Source: an uncultured Bacilli bacterium (GTDB taxonomy: Bacteria; Bacillota_I; Bacilli_A; RF39; UBA660). Taken from it: DNA of 64,000 nucleotides. Positions 36,004-43,952 of the stretch are shown in pieces (within the stretch, counting starts at the first letter, position 1; the number at the start of each line of letters is the position of its first letter). The stretch lies in contig CAKPBJ010000001.1 of assembly GCA_934140575.1 (NCBI GenBank), positions 62,001-126,000 of the forward strand, read 5' to 3'. The position numbers and the translations under genes are program-made. Below the pieces are notes generated by a model. That model had not been told where the DNA came from. It worked only from the letters and a program-made list of their open reading frames with translations, and made no database searches.

Positions 36004-37008
36004 ATGAAAAAAACTATATTAACTGGTTTAAGACCTACTGGTAATCTTCATTTGGGTCATTTGTTTGGAGCTGGTCAAAACTATGTTAAATTACAGGATG
36101 ATTATGAGTTCTTTTTAGAGATAGCTGATGTTCAAGCTTTAACTGATAATTTTAATAATCCAGATAAAGTTAGAACTAATGTATATGAAATAACAAAAGA
36201 TTTACTTGCAATCGGACTTGATCCTGAAAAAGTTAATTTCTTTGTTCAATCTAAAATACCTGAAATTGCTGAACTTACTGTTTATTATAGTAATTTAGTA
36301 ACTGTTTCTAGACTTCAAAGAAATCCAACTGTAAAAACTGAGATGTCTCAAAAGAAAGAGTTATTTGGTAATTCTGGTGAAAGTATTACTTATGGATTTT
36401 TAGGTTATCCAGTATCTCAAGCTGCTGATATTACTGCATTTAAAGGAGAATTAGTTCCAGTTGGTGAGGATCAATTACCTCTTATTGAACAATGTCGTGA
36501 GATTGTTAGAAAGTTCAATTCAATTTATGGTGAAACTTTAAAAGAACCAGATGCATACCTTTCAGAGAATAAAAGAATAAAGGGACTTGATGGAAATGAA
36601 AAGATGGGTAAGAGTTTAGGTAATGCGATATTCTTAGTTGATGATGAAGAAACAATTAAGAAAAAAGTTATGGGTGCATTAACTGATACTAATAAGATTA
36701 AGAAAGATGATCCAGCAAATCCTGATGTTTGTATGGTTTATTATTACCATAATCTAGTTAATAAACACGAAAATACTGAAAAAATTTGTTCTGAATGTAA
36801 AAAAGGTTCAAGAGGATGTGTTCAATGTAAGAAAGAATTAATTGAAGCAATGAATAATTTCTTAAGACCTATTCAAGAGCGTAGAAAGATGTATGAAGAA
36901 AATCCAGAACTTGTTCAAAGTATTTTAGATAAAGGTACTGAGAAAGCTCGTGAAAGAGCTAAAGAAGTTATGAGTGAGGTTAAACATTCAATGAAAATAG
37001 ACTATTAA
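36004..37008 (+). CDS. trpS: Tryptophanyl-tRNA synthetase
   Basis: 334 aa class I synthetase with TGLRPTGNLHLGHLFGA (HIGH box), VGEDQLPLIEQCRE and KMGKSLGN (KMSKS box). A CSEC...CVQCK cluster near residue 268 resembles that of a subset of bacterial TrpRS and might bind a metal. It charges tRNA-Trp. ATG 36004 has GAAGGAAGTGAT upstream and is preferred over 35986. No T-box leader: only ~55 nt separate it from the divergent gene. Plus strand, convergent with recO. Confidence 0.96.
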   Translation: MKKTILTGLRPTGNLHLGHLFGAGQNYVKLQDDYEFFLEIADVQALTDNFNNPDKVRTNVYEITKDLLAIGLDPEKVNFFVQSKIPEIAELTVYYSNLVTVSRLQRNPTVKTEMSQKKELFGNSGESITYGFLGYPVSQAADITAFKGELVPVGEDQLPLIEQCREIVRKFNSIYGETLKEPDAYLSENKRIKGLDGNEKMGKSLGNAIFLVDDEETIKKKVMGALTDTNKIKKDDPANPDVCMVYYYHNLVNKHENTEKICSECKKGSRGCVQCKKELIEAMNNFLRPIQERRKMYEENPELVQSILDKGTEKARERAKEVMSEVKHSMKIDY

Positions 37009-37026
37009 TTAATAATAGCCTATTTT

Positions 37027-37773
37027 TTATTTATAATTGTTTAATTGATTTATTTTTTTTATAAAATCTTTACTTTTTATATAAAGACCGGTATATCTAT
37101 CGTAATAATCATCTAAGAATCTTGATATTTCTTTTGTTAATTCATCACTTACTTCTAGTTTTTTTATATTTTCTATGTCTACATAATAATACATTCTAAT
37201 CATTTGAATTGTTTTGTTACTTACTAGTGGTTCGTTGTTGTAGCAATTACTACAGATGTATCCTCCAGCATAACTTGATATTGTGACTATATTTTTTTTA
37301 CTACCACAATGAGTACAAGAGTCAATATTAGGAGCAATTCCTAGATAGTTTAATAACTTTAATTCAATTATATTAGTTAATACTAAGGGATTAAGCCCCT
37401 CCTCTATTTTTATTAGTGTATTTTTTAATATTGGAAATATTTCTAGAGAGTCGTTTTGTCTTACTACTTGTCCAGTTAAATCAAGTATATATGATGCATA
37501 TGATATTTTTTCAAGGTCCATTAATGTTTTTGAAAACGAGTTTATTATATCTATACTTATTAATGTAGAAAGACCATTTTCTTTATAATAGACATTAAAT
37601 TTACCATAAAGTAGTTTTCTACTTACTCCTCGTAATTTACTTTTCATCTTACGACAACCTTTAGACATTATACCTATTAGTCCATGGTTTTCTGTTAAAA
37701 CATTTAAAATTTTACTTGATTCACTATAATTAGTTTCACTTAGTATAATTCCTTCAAAACTCTCTATTTTCAT
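37027..37773 (-). CDS. recO: DNA repair protein RecO
   Basis: 248 aa. The N-terminal OB fold is KIESFEGIILSETNYSESSKIL...GLIGIMSKGCRK. The C-terminal helical domain holds a four-cysteine zinc site (CTHCGS...CSNC). RecO loads RecA on single-stranded DNA with RecR and anneals strands. It is last in the era-yqzL-recO block, 4 nt after yqzL, as in Bacillus. Confidence 0.94.
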   Translation of the reverse strand: MKIESFEGIILSETNYSESSKILNVLTENHGLIGIMSKGCRKMKSKLRGVSRKLLYGKFNVYYKENGLSTLISIDIINSFSKTLMDLEKISYASYILDLTGQVVRQNDSLEIFPILKNTLIKIEEGLNPLVLTNIIELKLLNYLGIAPNIDSCTHCGSKKNIVTISSYAGGYICSNCYNNEPLVSNKTIQMIRMYYYVDIENIKKLEVSDELTKEISRFLDDYYDRYTGLYIKSKDFIKKINQLNNYK

Positions 37774-37777
37774 TAAA

Positions 37778-37864
37778 TCACTTCTTTTTTAATTCTGTTA
37801 ATAAATTAAAATATTTAATATCACCTGTTTTTTTAAATAATTCCCATAAAATATCTTTAGTCAT
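37778..37864 (-). CDS. yqzL: YqzL-like small protein, 28 aa
   Basis: A 28-codon ORF reading MTKDILWELFKKTGDIKYFN and ending LLTELKKK. It matches the short YqzL family (xFxWxLFxxTGxIxxYLLFKE) that lies between era and recO in Bacillus. GAGGTGAT is 3 nt before ATG 37864. The length, the position and the W-x-LF-x2-TG-x-I pattern all agree. Function unknown. It is easily missed because it is so short. Confidence 0.8.
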   Translation of the reverse strand: MTKDILWELFKKTGDIKYFNLLTELKKK

Positions 37865-37905
37865 AAAATCACCTCTACTTATATAGTGGTGATTTTTTAC
37901 TTTTT

Positions 37906-38796
37906 TTATTCATCGTCTTCTTTTAATCCAAGTTCTATTAGATATTTTTCTTCATCTCGCCAATTTTTAATTGACTTAACATATGTTTCTAGAAAGACTT
38001 TCTTTCCTAAGAATTTTTCCATATCTATTCTTGCTCGTGTACCAATTTCTTTTAACATTGAGCCCTGTTTTCCAATTATTATTTTCTTTAAATTATCTCT
38101 GTCTACTACAATTAATACTTGTATGTGAACAACCTTTTCATCTTCTTCATAATTTTCTACATAACATGTTACTGTATGAGGAATTTCATCATGAGTTAGT
38201 TCAAGTACTTTTTCTCTTACAAATTCTGCCATTATAAATCTTGTTGTGACATTTGTAAGATCTTCTTCTGAATATATTTTGTCACATTCCGGTAATTCTT
38301 TTTTTATACAGTCAATAAGTAGTTTTACATTATCATTTTTCTTTGCAGATATTGGTATTATTTCTTTAAAATCATGTAGTTCTTTTAAATCATTTATTTG
38401 TTTTAAAAGTTTTTCTTTATTCTTTACTAAATCAATTTTATTTAATAGTAAAAATATTGGAATACCTTTATCTTTTATTTTATCTAGTATAAATCTATCG
38501 CCTTTTCCGAATCCTTTTGATATGTCTACAAGGAATAGTATTATATCTACTCCCTCTGTATTATTGTAGGCTTTTTTATTCATAATATTTCCTAGCTTAT
38601 TGCTTGGTTTATGAATACCCGGAGTATCTGTAAATATTATTTGAGATGTTTCATCATTATATATACCATTTATGACATTTCTTGTTGTTCCAGAAACATT
38701 GGAAGTTATTGCAAGATGCATACCTAATATTGAATTTAGTAAGGAACTTTTTCCTACGTTTGGTCTTCCAACTAAGCTAACAAAACCACATTTCAT
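37906..38796 (-). CDS. era: GTPase Era
   Basis: 296 aa. G1 GRPNVGKSSLLN, switch region SNVSGTTRN, G3 FTDTPGIHKP, G4 LNKID, G5 SAKK, then the C-terminal KH RNA-binding domain (VVDRDNLKKIIIGKQGSMLKEIG). It acts in 16S rRNA maturation and 30S assembly. It overlaps cdd (ATGA), behind GAGGAGG. Confidence 0.97.
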   Translation of the reverse strand: MKCGFVSLVGRPNVGKSSLLNSILGMHLAITSNVSGTTRNVINGIYNDETSQIIFTDTPGIHKPSNKLGNIMNKKAYNNTEGVDIILFLVDISKGFGKGDRFILDKIKDKGIPIFLLLNKIDLVKNKEKLLKQINDLKELHDFKEIIPISAKKNDNVKLLIDCIKKELPECDKIYSEEDLTNVTTRFIMAEFVREKVLELTHDEIPHTVTCYVENYEEDEKVVHIQVLIVVDRDNLKKIIIGKQGSMLKEIGTRARIDMEKFLGKKVFLETYVKSIKNWRDEEKYLIELGLKEDDE

Positions 38797-39182
38797 TTTA
38801 AATCCTCCTCACCAAATGGATATGGGCATAATTCTTCAACTGTCTTTTCTATATATTCTCCTTGTGTATTAAAACATCTTATGATTGCATCCTTTTCAAA
38901 TAATTCAGAAATCATTTGGCGACATACAAAGCATGGCATACCAATTGTTTTTGTTGATGATGTCATAATGTTTATTTCTTTAAATTCATATTTTTTTACG
39001 CCACTTGTTATAGCTTGAAATATAGCATTTCTTTCGGCACATGTTCCAGCTCTTGTTGAGGCATCTTCTACATTTACTCCATAAAACTTTCTTCCATCCT
39101 TTGTAATTACACAAGCAGATACTGGATAATTTGAAATTGGAACGTAGGCATTTTTATGTAAATTTAATAATTCTTCTTTCAT
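38793..39182 (-). CDS. cdd: Cytidine deaminase
   Basis: 129 aa zinc enzyme of the small tetrameric type. CAERNAIFQA contains the first Cys ligand and catalytic Glu, and PCFVCRQ the other two Cys ligands. It deaminates cytidine and deoxycytidine for pyrimidine salvage. Start at ATG 39182 behind TAGGAGAG. The dgkA-cdd-era order matches Bacillus. Confidence 0.95.
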   Translation of the reverse strand: MKEELLNLHKNAYVPISNYPVSACVITKDGRKFYGVNVEDASTRAGTCAERNAIFQAITSGVKKYEFKEINIMTSSTKTIGMPCFVCRQMISELFEKDAIIRCFNTQGEYIEKTVEELCPYPFGEEDLK

Positions 39183-39191
39183 TTTTCTCTC

Positions 39192-39623
39192 CTATATTAA
39201 TTCTATTATTTTTGGTAAAAATATTACTATTCCGCCTATTAATGCAGTTATACATAATATTAGTGTTGCGGAACTTGCTGTATCTTTTGATATTTTTGCT
39301 AGTGGATGAATTTCTGTTGTGGTTAAGTCTATTGCGGCTTCTATTGCAGAGTTTACAGCTTCACAGGCAGTAATTGATCCACATACTAAAATAACAAATA
39401 ACCATTCATAGGTTTTTATTTTTAGTATAAACCCTAGGATGGTTACTAAAATAGTAGCTATTATAATTATTATGATATTATGCTCATATTTTGTAATGTA
39501 TACTATTCCATCAATTGCATGAAAAAAGCTTTTTCTATATCTTTCTAAGGCAGTACCTGTATCTTTATTTCTAACAGGTGTCTTCTTTTTAAATAGATTT
39601 TTAATTTTATCTAGTAATTCCAT
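39192..39623 (-). CDS. dgkA: Undecaprenol/diacylglycerol kinase (DgkA family)
   Basis: 143 aa with three membrane helices and the DgkA motif EAVNSAIEAAIDL followed by HPLAKISKDTASSA. In Firmicutes this family phosphorylates undecaprenol, recycling the lipid carrier for wall synthesis. It overlaps the 3' end of ybeY by 17 nt, so its translation is probably coupled. The Shine-Dalgarno is farther than usual from ATG 39623. Confidence 0.92.
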   Translation of the reverse strand: MELLDKIKNLFKKKTPVRNKDTGTALERYRKSFFHAIDGIVYITKYEHNIIIIIIATILVTILGFILKIKTYEWLFVILVCGSITACEAVNSAIEAAIDLTTTEIHPLAKISKDTASSATLILCITALIGGIVIFLPKIIELI

Positions 39624-40056
39624 AAGAACTTAGTACCTCCTCTTGCTTTGTAAACATGATTTTTTCTTCTTCTTTTGTTTGGTGATCATAACCTAATAAA
39701 TGATAAAAACCATGGACAGCAAGAAATGATAATTCTCTAAGCAATGAATGTCCATATTCTTCAGCTTGAGCCTTAGCTTTATCTATTGATATATAAACAT
39801 CTCCTAATATTCTTTCTTCATCTGGAATTATTACGCTATCTTCATCTTCTAAGGCGAATGTTATTACATCTGTTTCTCTATCAATATGACGATATGTTTT
39901 ATTTAATTCATGGATATAGTTGTTATCTACTATTATTAAATTAAAACTTGTGTTTTCTAACTTTTCTTTTTCCATTGCACTATATAAAACTTTTTCTACT
40001 GTTTCTAATTCATTTACTTCTTCATCTATTTCTTTAAAAATTTCTATTTTATTCAT
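39607..40056 (-). CDS. ybeY: Endoribonuclease YbeY
   Basis: 149 aa. The zinc-binding signature HGFYHLLGYDHQ is complete and RHIDRETDVITFAL is the family core. It matures the 16S rRNA 3' end and takes part in ribosome quality control. Start at ATG 40056 behind TTTAGGAGG. In Bacillus phoH precedes it; here a VanZ-like gene does. Confidence 0.95.
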   Translation of the reverse strand: MNKIEIFKEIDEEVNELETVEKVLYSAMEKEKLENTSFNLIIVDNNYIHELNKTYRHIDRETDVITFALEDEDSVIIPDEERILGDVYISIDKAKAQAEEYGHSLLRELSFLAVHGFYHLLGYDHQTKEEEKIMFTKQEEVLSSYGITR

Positions 40057-40065
40057 TTTTACCTC

Positions 40066-40677
40066 CTAAATAAACAATATTATTGAAACAATTCCTACTA
40101 ATATTAAAATTGATAATATATCTAAAAACCATTCCTTACGACAGAACGATGGAAGGCTTTGTCCAATACTTTTTAATATTTTATAAATTATATATCCTAA
40201 TATTCCTCCTAGTACATTAAGAATAATATCATCTACGTCAAAGACTCTACCTATTGACATTTGAACAGACTCAATAGCTATAGATGTTATTAAACTTAAT
40301 ACTAGTGGTAAATGGACTTTTTCTACTTTTAAATAAAGACTTGCGAATAAGCCAAATGGTAAAAATAGAATCATATTACCAATTACGTTCTTTATAAATA
40401 AATTACTTGTAATATTATATCTTAAAATCTCTTTAAATGGAATAAAATTATTACTTGCCCAAGAAACATTATCTTGGAATGTTACGACTTGGAACAGGCA
40501 TAATATATATATTATAAAACTTAGCATTAATAAGTCTTTATATAAAACTAGTCTTTCATGATTTTTAATTAAATATGTAATTCTAAATGAAACTAAGACT
40601 ACAATTGATATTAAAATCATTGGCCACGTAAAATCTACTACTCCGTGAATTGTACTACTTAATGGACCTAACACCAA
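40066..40677 (-). CDS. VanZ-family membrane protein
   Basis: 203 aa with about five membrane helices. Recognisable VanZ elements: NFIPFKEILRY, NMILFLPFGLFASLY and SIAIESVQMSIGRVFDVDDIILNVLGG (about residues 130-160). The cellular role of chromosomal VanZ proteins is poorly known; some affect glycopeptide tolerance. It starts at TTG 40677 or GTG 40674, 1-4 nt after the yqfD stop with GAGGAG upstream, so it is coupled. It occupies the slot held by phoH in Bacillus. Confidence 0.82.
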   Translation of the reverse strand: MVLGPLSSTIHGVVDFTWPMILISIVVLVSFRITYLIKNHERLVLYKDLLMLSFIIYILCLFQVVTFQDNVSWASNNFIPFKEILRYNITSNLFIKNVIGNMILFLPFGLFASLYLKVEKVHLPLVLSLITSIAIESVQMSIGRVFDVDDIILNVLGGILGYIIYKILKSIGQSLPSFCRKEWFLDILSILILVGIVSIILFI

Positions 40678-40678
40678 A

Positions 40679-41839
40679 TCACTCCTCTTTTTTATTTAAC
40701 TCATCAATATCTAAGGTGCTTATATCAAAATAGTCAGTAATATTTTCTTCTGCGACTATAAATACATCTACTTCTATTTTACTATTATTTATACTTTTTT
40801 TCAAAATTTTTTTATCTATTATAGTTGCATCACTAGGTAGATGTTTCTTTATTGCTTTAGTTGCTTCTAAAAAAGCCTTTTCATTTTGCAATTTATCATT
40901 TAATAATTTTTTATATTCTTTTATTTCATAATTTTTTGAAATACCGATATTTATTGGAATTATCTTACTGTCTATTATATTATACTGTTTTATTTTATAA
41001 TTTTTTAAATTGTTATTATAAAGTATATTTTTATTTAATATTTGGATTGTTAAGGAGTGTTTTGTTTTGTTGGTTTGTTTTTGTATTGTTTCATATTGAG
41101 AAAATTTTACATGTACTGTATACCATGTGTTTCCATATACTTTTCCTACTGCACAAACTTTATTTTTGATTGTTTCTTTGTTGTGAATTAAACCACTAAT
41201 TATTGTTTCTCCTTTTACTATATAATCATCTTTCTTTTTTACGATTTCTCCTTTTTCTGCTTCTATTCTTGTTATTACGGCGTTCTTTTTTGATACAATG
41301 TTTCTCGGCTTACATTCTTTATCCTTTGATTTTAATTTTCGCATTTCAACGTTTACTATATATTTTGTTCCTACTCTTTCTATTTCTATCCATTCAATAT
41401 CTTTATGTTCTAATAATTTGTTTTTTATTATGTTTATTTTTTTTGTTGATAACATAAGATTGTATTTTTTTAAACCCATTTTTTCTAGTTCATTTTTAAT
41501 TTCTTTTACTAAGACTTTATTAGAATTATTTATTTCTACTGAGAAAATTATATTAGATAAAAATATATTTAGAAAAACTGATAAAATGAAAAATATAATT
41601 ATTAATCTATATTTTTTTAGGAGATATTTCATTTTTGATATACCAAAATAGTCTATTATTTTAATTTTGTTGGTTGTTTTTATTTGTTTTATTTTTTCAT
41701 AATCTTCTGCATCTATGATTAGTTCTAATTTACTTTTTGTTTTATTGATGTTGTAGATATTTATTTTATTTCTTAGTAGTTCTTTAAAAAAGTAATTAGT
41801 ATTTTTTCCAGTTACATTTATTTTTAATCTATTTTTCAT
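40679..41839 (-). CDS. yqfD: Sporulation protein YqfD
   Basis: 386 aa. Cytosolic N-terminal domain (MKNRLKINVTGKN), one membrane segment (about 85-105, LIIIFFILSVFLNIFLSNIIF), then an extracytoplasmic part with the family pattern IEWIEIERVGTKYIVNVEMR and a C-terminal NYEIKEYKK region. YqfD is a stage IV, mother-cell-expressed sporulation protein in Bacilli and Clostridia. It overlaps yqfC by 11 nt. Confidence 0.88.
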   Translation of the reverse strand: MKNRLKINVTGKNTNYFFKELLRNKINIYNINKTKSKLELIIDAEDYEKIKQIKTTNKIKIIDYFGISKMKYLLKKYRLIIIFFILSVFLNIFLSNIIFSVEINNSNKVLVKEIKNELEKMGLKKYNLMLSTKKINIIKNKLLEHKDIEWIEIERVGTKYIVNVEMRKLKSKDKECKPRNIVSKKNAVITRIEAEKGEIVKKKDDYIVKGETIISGLIHNKETIKNKVCAVGKVYGNTWYTVHVKFSQYETIQKQTNKTKHSLTIQILNKNILYNNNLKNYKIKQYNIIDSKIIPINIGISKNYEIKEYKKLLNDKLQNEKAFLEATKAIKKHLPSDATIIDKKILKKSINNSKIEVDVFIVAEENITDYFDISTLDIDELNKKEE

Positions 41840-42071
41840 TTATAACCTCAATATATTTTATTTCTCCTTTTATCACTATTTCATTATCTAATAATTTATT
41901 AGGAGTAAGATTTATTCCTTTTATGTTTAATTTTTTTGAGGTTGTTGTGAAGGATATAAAGTTATTTTCTAACGATATTAATCTTTGATAATTTTTTATA
42001 TGTATATATTTATCAGTAATTATTAATTCAAAGTTATGATCATTTATATAGTTATTTAATCTATCAAACAT
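41829..42071 (-). CDS. yqfC: Sporulation protein YqfC/YabP family
   Basis: 80 aa beta-rich protein with the YabP/YqfC fold pattern ELIITDKYIHIKNYQRLISL and a C-terminal ELLD/VIKGEIKYIEV strand. In spore-formers it is expressed in the mother cell alongside YqfD. Start at ATG 42071 after TGGTGAT. Paired with yqfD as in Bacillus. Confidence 0.82.
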   Translation of the reverse strand: MFDRLNNYINDHNFELIITDKYIHIKNYQRLISLENNFISFTTTSKKLNIKGINLTPNKLLDNEIVIKGEIKYIEVINEK

Positions 42072-42152
42072 ATTATCACCAATTAATTATATGTTTGAGG
42101 GTAGTAAAATTATAATTTTATCTTAGAAATACTTTTGCTTTTTTGGCAAAAA

Positions 42153-42174
42153 AAAAGCATTTTATGATGCTTTT
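42153..42174 (-). terminator. Terminator after yqeY
   Basis: AAAAGCAT/ATGCTTTT 8-bp stem, 6-nt loop, run of nine T on the minus strand. Confidence 0.8.
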
Positions 42175-42176
42175 CA

Positions 42177-42614
42177 TTATTGAAGTCTTTCTCTAATGAT
42201 AGTTGATACTTCTTTAATATCAGCTTTACCTTTTAATTTAGCTTGTGCTTCTTTCATTACTTTTCCCATGTCTTTTTGACTTTCAGGTTTTACTTCAGCA
42301 AATATTTCATCAATTACTTTTATAACTTCTTCGCTTGATAATTGTTCTGGTAAATAAGCCATTAAGATATCAATTTCATTTTGAGTCTTTTCTACTAAAT
42401 CGGCTCTATTTCCTTTTTCAAATTCTGTAATAGAATCTTTACGCATTTTAATTTGTTTATTAACAACATCAATTAATAGGTCATCATTAATTTCTTTTTT
42501 ATGATCTATTTGTTCTTGTTTTAATGAAGCTTTTACCATTCTAATTACAGTTAATTTTTCTTTGTCTTTTGCTTTCATAGCTTCAATCATGTCTTTGTCT
42601 AATTTTTCTACCAT
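42177..42614 (-). CDS. yqeY: GatB/YqeY domain protein
   Basis: 145 aa, homologous to the GatB tail domain: KLDKDMIEAMKAKDKEKLTVIRM at the start, IAYLPEQLS-like ILMAYLPEQLSSEEV in the middle and DMGKVMKEAQAKLKGKADIKEVS near the end. It presumably binds tRNA or RNA; its function is not settled. It lies directly after rpsU, as in Bacillus. Start at ATG 42614 behind CAGGAGATG. Confidence 0.92.
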   Translation of the reverse strand: MVEKLDKDMIEAMKAKDKEKLTVIRMVKASLKQEQIDHKKEINDDLLIDVVNKQIKMRKDSITEFEKGNRADLVEKTQNEIDILMAYLPEQLSSEEVIKVIDEIFAEVKPESQKDMGKVMKEAQAKLKGKADIKEVSTIIRERLQ

Positions 42615-42715
42615 ATTTTTTTCATCTCCTGTTTTTATTATAGCAAATTTATTTGGAATATGAAAGAACTCGCTAGTGGTTTTTTTCTAACCAATTGAAT
42701 ATATTTTTAAATAAA

Positions 42716-42742
42716 AAATAGAGATTTTAGTAATCTCTATTT
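42716..42742 (-). terminator. Terminator after rpsU
   Basis: AAATAGAGAT/ATCTCTATTT 10-bp stem, 7-nt loop, then TTTTAT. It begins at the rpsU stop codon. Confidence 0.75.
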
Positions 42743-42930
42743 CTATTAGCGCGATCTCTTTTTCTAGAATTCTTGATTCCTTCTTTTTTTGCTGCTCTTC
42801 TTTTTACTCCTGGCTTATCATAAGCTTCTCTTTTTTTCCATTCTGAAGGGACACCGTCTCTTGCTACTTTTTGTTTGAACTTTCTTAGAGCTTGATCAAG
42901 ATTACCTCTAACAGTTACTTTAGTTGCCAT
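42727..42930 (-). CDS. rpsU: 30S ribosomal protein S21
   Basis: 67 aa, basic, starting MATKVTVRGNLDQALRKFKQ and ending RKRDRANRNRDY. ATG 42930 is preferred over ATG 42948: GGGAGGG lies between them and the shorter form matches the family. S21 helps initiate translation by assisting base pairing at the 16S 3' end. Confidence 0.95.
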   Translation of the reverse strand: MATKVTVRGNLDQALRKFKQKVARDGVPSEWKKREAYDKPGVKRRAAKKEGIKNSRKRDRANRNRDY

Positions 42931-42962
42931 CAAATTCCCTCCCTTCACATTAACTAAATTGA

Positions 42963-42991
42963 ATTATAGCAGAAGATTTATTGATTTTCAA
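42963..42991 (-). promoter_or_regulatory. Promoter of rpsU
   Basis: Minus strand TTGAAA (42991-42986), 17-nt spacer, TATAAT (42968-42963). About 30 nt upstream of the start codon. Confidence 0.7.
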
Positions 42992-43069
42992 CCCATTTTC
43001 CGACATTTTTAGTAAAAATAAAAGAAAAATCTATAATTATTGGATGTTTTTTGCCTTTTTTTAGGGTTT

Positions 43070-43222
43070 TTATAAGAAGAATAGATATAGGTTTCTTAAA
43101 AAATTACCAAAATACAATCCCAAACTAAATATAAATTTAATTATATATGGAAGAGTTATAACTATTATTACAAAAATCAATATATTGATTATTATCTTTT
43201 TTAAATTTATTTTAATGGACAA
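43070..43222 (-). CDS. Candidate bacteriocin immunity protein, 50 aa hydrophobic
   Basis: A TTG-started ORF (43222) with AAGGA 5 nt upstream, overlapping the 3' end of the peptide B gene by 16 nt. It encodes a lysine-containing N-terminus (SIKINLKK) followed by about 20 hydrophobic residues (IIINILIFVIIVITLPYIIK), then IFSLGLYFGNFLRNLYLFFL. Small, basic, membrane-embedded proteins placed right after class II bacteriocin genes commonly confer self-immunity. The role is inferred from position and composition only. It is too short for routine gene calling. Confidence 0.5.
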   Translation of the reverse strand: MSIKINLKKIIINILIFVIIVITLPYIIKFIFSLGLYFGNFLRNLYLFFL

Positions 43223-43377
43223 ACATTTCCTTCTGCGATACGTCTTATTCCTGAACCAAAGCTATATCCAGCTGCTTTTAATTCTTTAATTACATTAACA
43301 AGTGCATTTATTATTGTACCAGATATACTTGTTCCTCCTTTTATATTTTCTAATTCTTGTTCTGAGATTGGTTTCAT
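43207..43377 (-). CDS. Double-glycine bacteriocin-like peptide B, 56 aa
   Basis: GGAGGTG lies 8 nt before ATG 43377. The leader MKPISEQELENIKGG fits the double-glycine consensus (LSxxELxxIxGG) cut by C39-peptidase transporters. The 41-aa core (TSISGTIINALVNVIKELKA, then AGYSFGSGIRRIAEGNVCPLK) is cationic and amphipathic, with one Cys near the C-terminus. It is a class II-type secreted antimicrobial or signalling peptide, processed and exported by the transporter at 43933. It lies 19 nt after peptide A. Confidence 0.78.
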   Translation of the reverse strand: MKPISEQELENIKGGTSISGTIINALVNVIKELKAAGYSFGSGIRRIAEGNVCPLK

Positions 43378-43396
43378 TTTATTTACACCTCCTATT

Positions 43397-43549
43397 TTAA
43401 TTGCAACGACTAGGATTTGTTATGCCTTCAAATACTCCACTTATGAATACTACTAAAGCAGATATTCCTAAGGCAATCCAAAGAGTCATTCCTTCTCCAC
43501 CCTTTAATTTATTCATTTCATTATCAGTAAGCCTTTCTATTTTAATCAC
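43397..43549 (-). CDS. Double-glycine bacteriocin-like peptide A, up to 50 aa
   Basis: The leader contains ERLTDNEMNKLKGG, then a 32-aa core (EGMTLWIALGISALVVFISG then VFEGITNPSRCN) with a hydrophobic centre and one Cys at the penultimate position. GTG 43549 overlaps the stop of the accessory gene but has no spaced Shine-Dalgarno. ATA 43540, 6 nt after AAGGTG, would give a 15-aa leader exactly as long as that of peptide B. Together with peptide B it may form a two-peptide bacteriocin. Function inferred from the leader, neighbours and size. Confidence 0.75.
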   Translation of the reverse strand: MIKIERLTDNEMNKLKGGEGMTLWIALGISALVVFISGVFEGITNPSRCN

Positions 43550-43952
43550 CTTCTAATATAACTTTAAATATTTCTATTAATTTTATTTTTCTTTCTCTTA
43601 TTGTTAGATTAACAGTATCATTTGTTTTATAACTTTTTACTAAGTCTACTTTTATTAATATTTCTTTATATTTCTTTTTTCCATTAGTGACTACTACGTT
43701 ATTGTCTTCTATAATTTTAAAAGTATTTTCTTTATCATTAACATACAATTTCATATTTTTATGTAGCAATTCTTTTTCTTTATCATCTAGTACTAATAAA
43801 CAAATATTTTTATTCATTACTATACATGTAAGAGTTTTATTTTTATAGACTTTGTAATTTGTCATTAATAATATAAATATTAGTTGGATAATAATTAATA
43901 AAACTGTTATTATTTTTATTTTTGTTAAATCTTCATACTTTTTTTGTATCAT
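43542..43952 (-). CDS. Short bacteriocin-secretion accessory protein (mini HlyD-like)
   Basis: 136 aa. One N-terminal membrane helix (about 14-32, IITVLLIIIQLIFILLM) is followed by an extracytoplasmic beta-rich domain of ~100 residues. It sits where HlyD/LcnD-type accessory proteins normally occur, between the C39 transporter (20-nt overlap) and the peptides (8-nt overlap), but is about a third of their length and lacks the long coiled coil. Assignment is positional. Confidence 0.6.
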   Translation of the reverse strand: MIQKKYEDLTKIKIITVLLIIIQLIFILLMTNYKVYKNKTLTCIVMNKNICLLVLDDKEKELLHKNMKLYVNDKENTFKIIEDNNVVVTNGKKKYKEILIKVDLVKSYKTNDTVNLTIRERKIKLIEIFKVILEGD

